Assembly (NCBI GenBank): GCA_016213735.1
Contig: JACQZU010000017.1
Coordinates: forward strand, 164,174 to 228,173
Reading direction: 5' to 3'
DNA from: Acidobacteriota bacterium
GTDB taxonomy: Bacteria; Acidobacteriota; Holophagae; Holophagales; Holophagaceae
Length of the DNA stretch: 64,000 nt
Position numbers and translations under genes: made by a program. The notes under the pieces are model-generated. The model was given only the letters and a program-made list of their open reading frames with translations. It was not told where the DNA came from and did not search any database. Positions 1-7,888 of the stretch are shown piece after piece. The first letter of the stretch is position 1; each line of letters opens with the position of its first letter.

Positions 1-1056
1 CCAAGGCTCCAGCTTGGCGCCGGGCAGTTCCTTGGCCATGAGGGCCCGGATCTCCTCCCGCTCCACCTTGGCCTTGGCCAGGGCCGCCTGCCAGACGGGC
101 TTGAGCAGGCCGTAGACCCCCGAGGGGTTCTTGGCCATGTTCTCCTCGAGGACGAAGTCCGCCCAGGAGGCGTAGCCCAGGAGCCTGGCCTTTTCGACGC
201 GCAGGGCGGCGATCTTCGCCAGGAGGGGCCGGGTGTCGGTCTCGCCGCTCCGGCAGCGGTCCAGGTAGCCCGTGAGCAGCTTCTGGCGCAGGTCCCGGTT
301 CTCGGCGAACTGGAGGAAGGGCCAGATGCTGGGACCGTCCAGGGTGAACAGCCATTTCCCAGCAAGACCGGCCTTCTTCGCCGCCTGGGCCGCGGCCTCC
401 AGCTGGTTCGGGGGCAGCCCCTGGAGGTCCTCGGCCTTTTCCACCACCAGCCGGAAGTCCTTGGTGGCCTTCAGGAGGCGGTCCGCGTACTTCACCCCCA
501 GCTGGCTGAGTTCCTCGTTGATGGCCCGCATCCGGGTCTTCTGGTCGGGGCCGAGGAGCGCCCCGGCACGAACAAAGCCCTTGTAACGGCTCTCCAGCAG
601 CTTGGCCTGCTCCGGGCTGAGCTTCGCCTTCGCCCGGTCGTCGTACACCTGCTTCACGCGCTTCCAGAGACCCTCGTTGAAGGCGATGTCGTCCTGGTGT
701 CGGGAGCGCAGGGGGGCCAGGTCCCGATTGATGGCCTGGAGCTTGGGGTTGGTCTCGGCCCCGCTCAGGGCCCCGAAGACCAGGCTCACAGGCTCCAGCG
801 CTGCCCCGGTGGCGTCCATCGCCTCGATGGTGTTGGCGAAGGTGGGGGGCTCCTTGGCGTCCACGATGGCCTGGATGGCGGCCTTCTGCTTCGCCATGCC
901 TTCCTTGAAGGCCGGAAGGAAGTGCTCCTCCTTGATTTCGGCGAAGGGGGGAGTCCCGAAGGGCCCCGTCCAGGCCTTGAAGAAGGGGTTGGGGGCGTCC
1001 TGGGCCACGAGCGCCGCGGCATTCAGTGCGACCAGAAGGAGGGCGATGCGGGTCAT
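1..1056 (-). CDS. M3 family oligopeptidase, N-terminal part (cut by window edge)
   Basis: Reads from an ATG at 1056 leftwards off the window, giving the first 352 residues. An AGGAG-type ribosome site lies about six bases upstream. The start is a signal peptide (short polar start, hydrophobic core, Ala-X-Ala type end near residue 18), so the enzyme is probably periplasmic. The sequence aligns along its whole visible length with the next gene at 1144-3228, which carries the HEFGH zinc motif, so this is a tandem duplicate of an M3 (thimet oligopeptidase / Dcp) zinc peptidase. The catalytic half lies outside the window, so activity cannot be judged. Same strand and 87 bp from its paralogue, probably co-transcribed with it. 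Family assignment is strong; exact substrate (dipeptides or short oligopeptides) is inferred only from the family. Confidence 0.9.
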   Translation of the reverse strand, partial: MTRIALLLVALNAAALVAQDAPNPFFKAWTGPFGTPPFAEIKEEHFLPAFKEGMAKQKAAIQAIVDAKEPPTFANTIEAMDATGAALEPVSLVFGALSGAETNPKLQAINRDLAPLRSRHQDDIAFNEGLWKRVKQVYDDRAKAKLSPEQAKLLESRYKGFVRAGALLGPDQKTRMRAINEELSQLGVKYADRLLKATKDFRLVVEKAEDLQGLPPNQLEAAAQAAKKAGLAGKWLFTLDGPSIWPFLQFAENRDLRQKLLTGYLDRCRSGETDTRPLLAKIAALRVEKARLLGYASWADFVLEENMAKNPSGVYGLLKPVWQAALAKAKVEREEIRALMAKELPGAKLEPW

Positions 1057-1143
1057 GGGAACTCCTCGGAGGGCAAACCTCATGATACGAGGTTGGTCGA
1101 TATCAGGATATCCAGGCCAGCTTTGAGGCCCCTGCAAAATCCT

Positions 1144-3228
1144 CTACTTCAGGCCCCGCTTCTCCAGGAGGGGTTCCACCCTGGGATCCCGGCCGCGGAA
1201 GCTGCGGTAGAGGACCGCCGGATCCTCGCTGCCTGCCTTTGCGAGCAGGGCCCGGAAGGCCGCGGCGGTGGCCGGATGGAAGAGGTCCCCCTTTTCCTTG
1301 AAGGCCTGGAAGGCGTCGGCGTCGAGGACCGCGCTCCAGATGTAGCTGTAGTACTGGGCGCAGTACTCGGCTGCAGAGTGGTGGAAGTAGGGCGTGCGAT
1401 AGCGGGGCAGGATTTCGGGGAGCATTCCGATGCGGGCCATGGCCGCCTTCTCGAAAGTGGTCACATCCGCTTCCGCCCCCCCCCGGGTATGCCAATCCAG
1501 GTCCAGATAGCACGCCGCGAGGTATTCCACGGTCGCAAAGCCCTGGCCGAACCGCTCGGCCCGCCGAAGCTTTTCCACCAATCCCTGGGGAATCACCTCA
1601 CCCGTCCGGTGGTGGCGGGCATAGCGTTTCAGCATTTCCGGCTCGAAGGCCCAGTGCTCCATCACCTGGCTGGGCAGCTCCACGAAGTCCGTGGCGACCT
1701 GACCGCTGCCCCGGTAGCGGACGCTGGAGAGGAGGCTGTGGAGGGCGTGGCCGAATTCGTGGAACAGGGTGTTCACCTCGTCGGCGCTCAACAGGGCCGG
1801 GAGACCCCCGGCGGGGCGGGAGAAGTTCCCGACGTTGGTCACCACGGGACGGATGTCCTTGCCCCCCTTGACCCACGGGTCCACGAAGTTGTTGCACCAG
1901 GCCCCGCCCTGCTTTCCGGCCCGGGGGAAAAAGTCCAGGTAGAGCACACCGAGGTGCTTCCCGTTCATCTCCAGCACCTCGAAGACCCGCACTTCGGGGT
2001 GGTAGACCGGGAGGTCCTTCCGCTCCCGGAAGCCTAGGCCATAGAGGCGCCGGGCCAATTCGAATGCGCCTGCCCGCACCTGGTCCAGGGCGAAGTAGGG
2101 GCGCATGGCCGCCTCGTCCACGTCATAGCGCGCCTTGCGGACCTGGGTCTCGTAGTAGCGCCAGTCCCATGGCTCCAGCCGCTGGCCGGGAAAGTCCTTT
2201 TCCAGCAGGGCCTGCAGGTCCGCCCGATCCTTTCGAGCCACCTCCAGGGCGGGCCTCCAGAGCTGGTCCAGCAACCCGGTGGCCCCCTCGGGATTCAGGG
2301 CCATGTTCTCGGCGAGCATGAAGTGGGCCCAGGTGGGATAGCCCAGGAGCCGGGCCTTCTCGCCCCTGAGAGCCACGATCCGGGCGTACACCGCCTTGTT
2401 GTCGGTGGGCCCGCCCTGGTCGCAGCGGGAGGTGTAGGCCTGGAGGAGCTGCCGCCTCAGATCGCGGTTCGAGGCGTTCTCCATGAAGGGCAGGAAACTC
2501 GGGGCGTGGAGGGTGATCACCCACTTCCCGTCCAGGCCGGCGCCCTTGGCCGCTTCCGCAGCCGCGTGTACCTGGGCCTCCGGCAGCCCCGCCAGGTCGG
2601 ATGACCGCTCCACCACCAGGCGGAAGGCCCCGGTGGCGGCCAGCAGGTTGTCCCCGAATTTCCCCTGCAGGGTGGCCAACTCGCCGTTGATGGCGCGGAG
2701 CCTGGCCTGCTTTTCCCCGTCGAGACCCGCGCCCCCGCGGATGAACCGGCGGTGCATGCGCTCCAGCAACCGCTTCTGCTCCGGGTCGAGGGAGAGGCGA
2801 TGGCGGCCCTCGAACACGGATTTCACGCGCTGGAACAGGGCGGGGTCCAGGAACAGGTCGTCGGCATGGGCCGCCAGCAGCGGGGAGATTTCCTTGTTCA
2901 CCGCCTGCAGGGCCTCACTGGTCTCGGCGCTCACCAGGTTCTGGAAGACCCCATTCACCCGGGCCAGCAATTCGCCCGAGTCGTCGAAGGCCTCCACGGT
3001 GTTCTGGAAGGTGGGCGCGGTCTTGGAGCGGGCGATGGCCCGGACTTCGGCCTTCTGGCGGGCGAACCCTTCCTGGAAGGCGGGAAGAAAGTGCTCCGCC
3101 TTGATCCGGTCGAAGGGAGGGACCTGGAAGGGTGTCGACCATTCCTGGAGGAGCGGGTTGGCGGGGCGTGGAACCTTGGCCATGGCCGGAATCATCAAGA
3201 GGGAGGCGCACAAGGCAATGGATCGCAT
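1144..3228 (-). CDS. M3 family zinc oligopeptidase (Dcp/OpdA-like), exported
   Basis: 694 residues, the usual size for Dcp/OpdA-type enzymes. Begins with a signal peptide (about residues 1-18), suggesting periplasmic peptide trimming. The HEFGH zinc site is at residues 490-494 and the third ligand is Glu517 in FVELPSQ, the same spacing class as in thimet oligopeptidase. The active-site region further down contains the family's Tyr-rich stretch (YCAQYYSYIW) before the C terminus. It forms a tandem pair with the partial gene at 1-1056, to which it is similar throughout the shared N-terminal 350 residues. It follows the M28 peptidase gene on the same strand, so 4366 to 1 may be one peptide-degradation operon. 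Known for the family: cleavage of short peptides in a narrow channel. Whether it acts as dipeptidyl carboxypeptidase or endo-oligopeptidase cannot be told from sequence. Confidence 0.93.
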   Translation of the reverse strand: MRSIALCASLLMIPAMAKVPRPANPLLQEWSTPFQVPPFDRIKAEHFLPAFQEGFARQKAEVRAIARSKTAPTFQNTVEAFDDSGELLARVNGVFQNLVSAETSEALQAVNKEISPLLAAHADDLFLDPALFQRVKSVFEGRHRLSLDPEQKRLLERMHRRFIRGGAGLDGEKQARLRAINGELATLQGKFGDNLLAATGAFRLVVERSSDLAGLPEAQVHAAAEAAKGAGLDGKWVITLHAPSFLPFMENASNRDLRRQLLQAYTSRCDQGGPTDNKAVYARIVALRGEKARLLGYPTWAHFMLAENMALNPEGATGLLDQLWRPALEVARKDRADLQALLEKDFPGQRLEPWDWRYYETQVRKARYDVDEAAMRPYFALDQVRAGAFELARRLYGLGFRERKDLPVYHPEVRVFEVLEMNGKHLGVLYLDFFPRAGKQGGAWCNNFVDPWVKGGKDIRPVVTNVGNFSRPAGGLPALLSADEVNTLFHEFGHALHSLLSSVRYRGSGQVATDFVELPSQVMEHWAFEPEMLKRYARHHRTGEVIPQGLVEKLRRAERFGQGFATVEYLAACYLDLDWHTRGGAEADVTTFEKAAMARIGMLPEILPRYRTPYFHHSAAEYCAQYYSYIWSAVLDADAFQAFKEKGDLFHPATAAAFRALLAKAGSEDPAVLYRSFRGRDPRVEPLLEKRGLK

Positions 3229-3319
3229 GAAGAACCCTTGGAGGCCCCGAGGGGGGACCTGGCCAAGCTAACAGGGCCGCCCCTCCGGAGGCTGTGATCC
3301 GGGGACCAAGGCCGCCCGG

Positions 3320-4366
3320 TCAGGGGCGAAGCGTGGTCCGCCCCCCCCGCCACGGGTGGGGCTCCAGGCGCCGGACGGGGGGCACCTCAGGACCGGCCGG
3401 ACCGTGAGGCACCAGGGCCGGCAGGTTGGCCTGGGCGTCCAGGCGCAGGAGGGTCTCCAGGATGGCCTCGGTGGTCCCCCAGTAGAACGACGCGGGGATG
3501 CGCTCGAACTTGTCCTCCGGGGTGTGGTACCAGGGGTCGTCGTCACCCACGCAGAAGAAGAGGAAGGGAATGCCGCGTTGCATGAAGGGGTGCTGGTCGG
3601 AAGCGTGGTCCCAGCGTTCGAAATCCGGTACCAGGGCCACCCGGGAGCCGGCGAAGGCCGCGGTGAGGGCAGGCTTGAGGCTGGCGGTGTAGCTGGTGCC
3701 CCCCACGAAGATCCTGCCTTGGGTCCCCTGGGCGACCATGTCCAGGTTCACCACCACGGCGATCTTCGCGAGGTCCAGGGGCGGATTGGCCACGAAGGCC
3801 TGGGAGCCGAGAAGACCCGATTCTTCCCCGTCGAAGAGGCAGAACAGGACGGTGTGCGCCGGGGGGTGCGCCGCCAGGTGGGTGGCGAGGCGCAGCAGCG
3901 CGGCGCTCCCGGAAGCGTTGTCGTCCGCGCCGGGGTGGACCTTGCCGCCGATGATGCCGATGTGGTCGAAATGGGCGGAGACCAGGATCACCCGGTCCGG
4001 GAAGGTCGTGCCCTTCAGTCGGCCCACCAGGTTCACGCCTTCCGTGCCGCCCCAGTACCAAGGCTGTTCGTGGTGGCTCCCAAGGGGTTCGAGTCCGAGC
4101 GACGCGAAGCGGGCGGAGAGGAAGGCCCGGGCTCGCACATTCCCTGGGGTCCCGACTTTCCGGCCTTCCATGCCCGGGTCGCAAAGGGTCCGGAGGTCCG
4201 CCATCAGGGCCGCGGGATCGATCCGGGGCGACTGGGGGGTGAAATCCGAAGGGACCGAAGGATTGGCGCTCCCCGATTCACCCGCCCCGCCCCCGCCCGC
4301 GCAGGAGGCCAGCATGAGGGCCAGGACAAGGGCAAGGAGGCCGGAGCCTCGGAGGAAGACGCGCAT
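3320..4366 (-). CDS. M28 family zinc aminopeptidase, lipoprotein
   Basis: 348 residues with a lipoprotein signal (lipobox LASC, Cys22) followed by a Gly/Ser-rich linker. The M28 co-catalytic zinc motifs are present in order: SAHFDH (first His ligand and general Asp), PGADDNASG (bridging Asp), FDGEESGLLGS (catalytic Glu pair) and NLDMVAQG. These are the hallmarks of the aminopeptidase/Q-type peptidase family that removes N-terminal residues from peptides outside the inner membrane. GGAGG lies about 12 bases upstream of the ATG, a rather long spacing. The gene lies 91 bp upstream of the M3 peptidase on the same strand; together they look like an extracytoplasmic peptide-processing set. The C terminus beyond about residue 315 (PVRRLEPHPW...) is low complexity and not conserved-looking. 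Substrate preference is not visible. Confidence 0.92.
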   Translation of the reverse strand: MRVFLRGSGLLALVLALMLASCAGGGGAGESGSANPSVPSDFTPQSPRIDPAALMADLRTLCDPGMEGRKVGTPGNVRARAFLSARFASLGLEPLGSHHEQPWYWGGTEGVNLVGRLKGTTFPDRVILVSAHFDHIGIIGGKVHPGADDNASGSAALLRLATHLAAHPPAHTVLFCLFDGEESGLLGSQAFVANPPLDLAKIAVVVNLDMVAQGTQGRIFVGGTSYTASLKPALTAAFAGSRVALVPDFERWDHASDQHPFMQRGIPFLFFCVGDDDPWYHTPEDKFERIPASFYWGTTEAILETLLRLDAQANLPALVPHGPAGPEVPPVRRLEPHPWRGGRTTLRP

Positions 4367-4473
4367 GCGCCATTGTAACCTCCGGCGACCCGTTCTCAGG
4401 ATTTCCCCCCGTTTTCAACGGGTGGGAGACAGGGTGCGGACAGGCAGCGAGGGCCTCCCTGCTATCCTTCGCC

Positions 4474-5970
4474 ATGCCCGCATTGGTCGATCGTGCCCGT
4501 CCGGTGACCGTTCCTCCCCCTCGCGGCATCTACTGCAACCGGACCCTCAACTTCCGGGCCCTTCGGGCCATCGGCTACGACATGGACTACACCCTGGTGG
4601 ACTACCGGGCGGAGGTCTTCGAACGGCGGGTCTACGACCTGGCCCTGGGCGCCCTGGTCGCGGAGGGCTGGCCCGTGGAGGACCTTGCCTTCGATCCCGG
4701 GATGGTGGTGCGGGGACTGGTGATCGACACAGAACTCGGGAACCTGGTGAAGGCCAACCGCTTCGGCTTCGTGAAGCGCGCCATGCACGGTACCTCGCCC
4801 CTGGATTTCCCCGCTCAGCGCGAACACTACGCCCACGAGACGGTGAACCTCCGGAATTCGAGGTGGGTGTTCCTCAACACCCTGTTCTCGCTCTCAGAGG
4901 GCTGCCTCTACGCCCAGCTTGTGGACCTCCGGGACCAGGGGCGGCTTCCCGAATCCCTGGACTACGCCCACCTCTACCGCCGCGTCCGCGCCAAGGTGGA
5001 CGCCCAGCACCTTGAAGGGCGCCTCAAGGCCGAGATCGCCGCGGCCCCGGAAGCCTTCGTGGCCCCGGATCCGGAGGCCGCCCTGGCCCTCCAGGACCAG
5101 CGGGCCTCGGGCAAGCTCCTGATGCTCATCACCAATTCGGAGTGGAGCTACACCTCCAGGATGATGACCCACGCCTACGATCCGCACCTGCCGGTGGGGC
5201 AGACCTGGCGGGACCTGTTCGACCTGGTGATCGTCGGAGCCCGCAAGCCGGAATTTTTCACCGGTCACGGCCCCTTCTTCGAGGTGGCCACCGAGGAAGG
5301 CCTCCTGCGGCCCCTGCAGGGTCCCCTCCAGCCGGGCGGTGCCTACATGGGGGGATCGGCGGCCCAGGTGGAGCAGGATCTCGGTTTCGCGGGAGACCAG
5401 ATCCTCTATGTCGGCGACCACATGTTCGGGGACGTGAACGTGAGCAAGCGGGAACTGCGGTGGCGAACGGCCCTCGTGCTGAGGGAGTTGGAGGAGGAGG
5501 TGGCGGCCCTGGCCTCCTTCGCAGGCACCGAGGCGCTTCTCGCCGCGAAGATGGAGGAGAAGGAACGCCTGGAGGCGCGCCTTTCCAGGCTTCGCCTGGA
5601 GGTGCAGCGTCGCCGCGGGGGCTACGGACCACCGCTGGAGCCGGGGGCCGGGGCTCCGGAGGCGGCCATGCAGGACCTGCGCACGCGGCTCCTCGCCCTG
5701 GACGCGGAGATCGGCCCCCTGGCGCAGGCGGGAAACGAGTTGGTGAGCCCGCGGTGGGGCCTGCTCACCCGTGCGGGCAACGACAAGAGCCATCTGGCTC
5801 GCCAGGTAGAGCGCTACGCCGACGTCTACACCTCCAGGGTCTCCAATTTCCTGCACGCCACGCCCTACGCCTATTTCCGCTCCCCCCGGGGCAGCCTCCC
5901 TCACGACCCCGGCGCGCCCGGGGGGCCACCCCTGGCACCGGTCCTGGGGACCGACCTGGATCCTGCCTGA
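4474..5970 (+). CDS. HAD-IG family 5'-nucleotidase
   Basis: 498 residues, similar in organisation to the eukaryotic cytosolic purine 5'-nucleotidase (NT5C2) family. The opening motif YCNRTLNFRALRAIGYDMDYT contains the HAD nucleophile (Asp36) and acid/base (Asp38). A later YVGDHMFGDV segment supplies the C-terminal HAD acidic motif. Residues 335-400 are Glu/Arg/Leu-rich and probably form a helical cap or coiled coil, as in the family. No signal peptide, so cytoplasmic. It would remove phosphate from nucleoside 5'-monophosphates. It stands alone, divergent from the M28 gene (107 bp between) and convergent with the gene at 6013-7374. The C terminus (residues 480-498) is Pro/Gly-rich. Family assignment is secure; nucleotide preference is unknown. 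Confidence 0.93.
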   Translation: MPALVDRARPVTVPPPRGIYCNRTLNFRALRAIGYDMDYTLVDYRAEVFERRVYDLALGALVAEGWPVEDLAFDPGMVVRGLVIDTELGNLVKANRFGFVKRAMHGTSPLDFPAQREHYAHETVNLRNSRWVFLNTLFSLSEGCLYAQLVDLRDQGRLPESLDYAHLYRRVRAKVDAQHLEGRLKAEIAAAPEAFVAPDPEAALALQDQRASGKLLMLITNSEWSYTSRMMTHAYDPHLPVGQTWRDLFDLVIVGARKPEFFTGHGPFFEVATEEGLLRPLQGPLQPGGAYMGGSAAQVEQDLGFAGDQILYVGDHMFGDVNVSKRELRWRTALVLRELEEEVAALASFAGTEALLAAKMEEKERLEARLSRLRLEVQRRRGGYGPPLEPGAGAPEAAMQDLRTRLLALDAEIGPLAQAGNELVSPRWGLLTRAGNDKSHLARQVERYADVYTSRVSNFLHATPYAYFRSPRGSLPHDPGAPGGPPLAPVLGTDLDPA

Positions 5971-6012
5971 GCATCAGGAAGGGGGGGAACCTCTTCCACC
6001 GGCCAGCGGGGA

Positions 6013-7374
6013 TCAGTCGGCCTCGTACACCGTGATCCCGTAGCGTTCAGGGTTCCGGGGGGGAGCGCTGTTCCAACGCCCGTAGGCGTGGGAATCGTCC
6101 GTTCGGTAGCGCAGGACGTAGTCCCCCCTCGGGAGCCGGAGCGCTGCCTCGGCGAGCCGGTTCTTGGAGGCACCCCCGGCGGGTAGGGTGTCAGGGAAGG
6201 CCATGCTCCAGATGCGTTCTCCCTTGGCGTCCTCGATCCAGCCCCGGTCCGCCAGGTCCTCGTCGTCCCCTTCCCCGATGCAGAGGATCCGGACGGAACG
6301 GGGCGTCCTCAGGGTGAAGGGCTGGCGGCGGTCCTGGTGGTTGCCCACCCGCACGATCTCGGCGAGCACCGAACCCTCCTTCGGGGGAGCCACCAGGACC
6401 ACCTGCGGCCGTTCCGCGTCGGCGGGCACGGAAAGGGTCAGGCCGTAGTGGAGAGGGTCGCAGGGTGGGGCGGCGTTCCAATCCGCGGGGCTGTGGGAAT
6501 CGTCCGTGGAATAGCAGGCTTCGTAGTCGCCCGCGCCCAACTGGATCGTCTCCACCTGGCGCACGTTCTTCCGCGCTCCACCGGCGTATTGGGCCGTGTC
6601 CGGGCTCATCTCCCAGACCCGCTTGCGGGTTCGGGCGTCCAGGATCCACCCCTGGTCCCGGAGGCGGCGCCCGCGGGACTCGCCCTCCGCGTACACGTGC
6701 AAGGTGGTGGGACGGGTGAGGCGGAAGGCCTGCCGCCAGAAGCCGTTGTCCTCCACCGCGGCCAGGCGCAGCACGATGTTCTTCCAGTCCAAGGGAGCCT
6801 GGAAGGTCGAGGCCGTCCTGGCCCCTGGACCGTCCAGGTGGACTTCCATCCCGAAGTTGGCGGCCTGTTCGCGCCACTCCCGCAGGCGGGAGCCCGCATC
6901 CAGGCCGAAGATCCGCAGCCAGCGGTGGCGGCGCCGATCCTCGGGTTCTCCTCGTCGGCGGTCGATGTTCTGGTTCCAGTGAGAAAAGGGAGTGTGGCGG
7001 CCGTGGGCGTGGTTGCTGAAATAGGCCTCGTAGGAACCTGCGGGCAGGTCCACCCAGACGTCGGAAACGCGGTAGGGGCCCTGTTTTTCACTGTTCCGCA
7101 GGGCCATCTGCCACACCACTTCCCGGGTCAGGGCGTTGAGGATCCATCCGTAGGCGTGGAACTGGCCATCCACGGAGAAGCGGTCGTGCTCGCCAGGACC
7201 GCCTCCCCGGGCATAGATGTGGATCCGCCCGGGGCCGGGAAGGGTGAATCCCTGCTGGCGCACCTCGGCGGCCACGAAATCCTTGAGGGAGACCAGCAAC
7301 CGGTCTTCCGCCCGGGAGGGGCTCAGCGCGGCGGCCAGGAACAGGGCGCAAAGAACGCGAGAGATGGCGGGCAT
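6013..7374 (-). CDS. Exported protein with three tandem beta-type repeats, function unknown
   Basis: 453 residues with a clear signal peptide (about 1-22, ending SRAED). GGGGAG lies just upstream of the ATG. I recognise no named domain. The mature part is built of three homologous units of about 140 residues. Each starts with a short strand (R-I-H-I-Y-A / T-L-H-V-Y-A / S-V-R-I-L-C), then a G-W-I-L-x-A box followed by a Trp-x-M motif. Each ends with a G-x-Y-x-x-x-Y/F-x-x-D/N-x-x-H box and an H/R-W-N-x-x-P segment. Units two and three are closest (both have TDDSH...WN-APP and YG-x-T/V). The pattern suggests a three-bladed or three-domain beta-sandwich secreted protein with a conserved Trp/Asp/His site in each unit. 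It follows the ACT/mfd pair on the same strand with a 97 bp gap, and its relation to them is unclear. Confidence 0.8.
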   Translation of the reverse strand: MPAISRVLCALFLAAALSPSRAEDRLLVSLKDFVAAEVRQQGFTLPGPGRIHIYARGGGPGEHDRFSVDGQFHAYGWILNALTREVVWQMALRNSEKQGPYRVSDVWVDLPAGSYEAYFSNHAHGRHTPFSHWNQNIDRRRGEPEDRRRHRWLRIFGLDAGSRLREWREQAANFGMEVHLDGPGARTASTFQAPLDWKNIVLRLAAVEDNGFWRQAFRLTRPTTLHVYAEGESRGRRLRDQGWILDARTRKRVWEMSPDTAQYAGGARKNVRQVETIQLGAGDYEACYSTDDSHSPADWNAAPPCDPLHYGLTLSVPADAERPQVVLVAPPKEGSVLAEIVRVGNHQDRRQPFTLRTPRSVRILCIGEGDDEDLADRGWIEDAKGERIWSMAFPDTLPAGGASKNRLAEAALRLPRGDYVLRYRTDDSHAYGRWNSAPPRNPERYGITVYEAD

Positions 7375-7471
7375 GACGGCTCCCCGGAGGATGCTTCCCC
7401 AAGCCTAGGTGGCCCAGGGGAGCCGGCGCGGCCCATTCGGCGAACGGGGGGTGAGGGCCGGCGGACGGTGT

Positions 7472-7888
7472 TCATTCCCGGGGCAGGTGGATCGCGTGGC
7501 CGGCGTGCCGGAGGGCCCCCAGGGCGGTCTCCATCCGGCTCTCCTTCACCAGGAGGTAGTCCGTGTCGTAGGTGGACACCGCGAACAGGCTGACTCCTGC
7601 CGCGGCGAGGGTGGAGGACAGGGCCGCAAGGATTCCCACCGCCTCGAAGGGCAGGGGGCCTTGGACCTTGAGGGCCCGCCAGCCCCCCTCCTGGCGAACT
7701 CCTTCGGGTACCCGGCCCGAAGGACAGACCACGGACCATTCCTCCGGGGTCCGTGTCACCGAGCACAGGGGCCCGGGGGCCAGGGCCCACGGGGGAAAGG
7801 GCAGGTCCGGCTCCAGGCGGCACACTGAGAATGCTCCAGGAAGGAGTTCCAGGGCGAGGATGGGACCGGGGCCCTGCGGCGCGTTCAT
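7472..7888 (-). CDS. ACT domain-containing protein (CASTOR-like small-molecule sensor)
   Basis: 138 residues if translation starts at the ATG at 7888, which overlaps the mfd stop codon as ATGA, a classic translationally coupled arrangement. An in-frame ATG 15 bases earlier is possible. The protein shows two ACT-like halves. The second has the pattern PFEAVGILAALSSTLAAAGVSLFAVSTYDTD followed by a short strand and helix ending in a basic tail, typical of the ACT_7 family found in stand-alone amino-acid-binding proteins. Known members bind amino acids or act as regulatory subunits; no catalytic domain is present here. Coupling to mfd is probably positional rather than functional. Family call is good, ligand unknown. 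Confidence 0.82.
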   Translation of the reverse strand: MNAPQGPGPILALELLPGAFSVCRLEPDLPFPPWALAPGPLCSVTRTPEEWSVVCPSGRVPEGVRQEGGWRALKVQGPLPFEAVGILAALSSTLAAAGVSLFAVSTYDTDYLLVKESRMETALGALRHAGHAIHLPRE

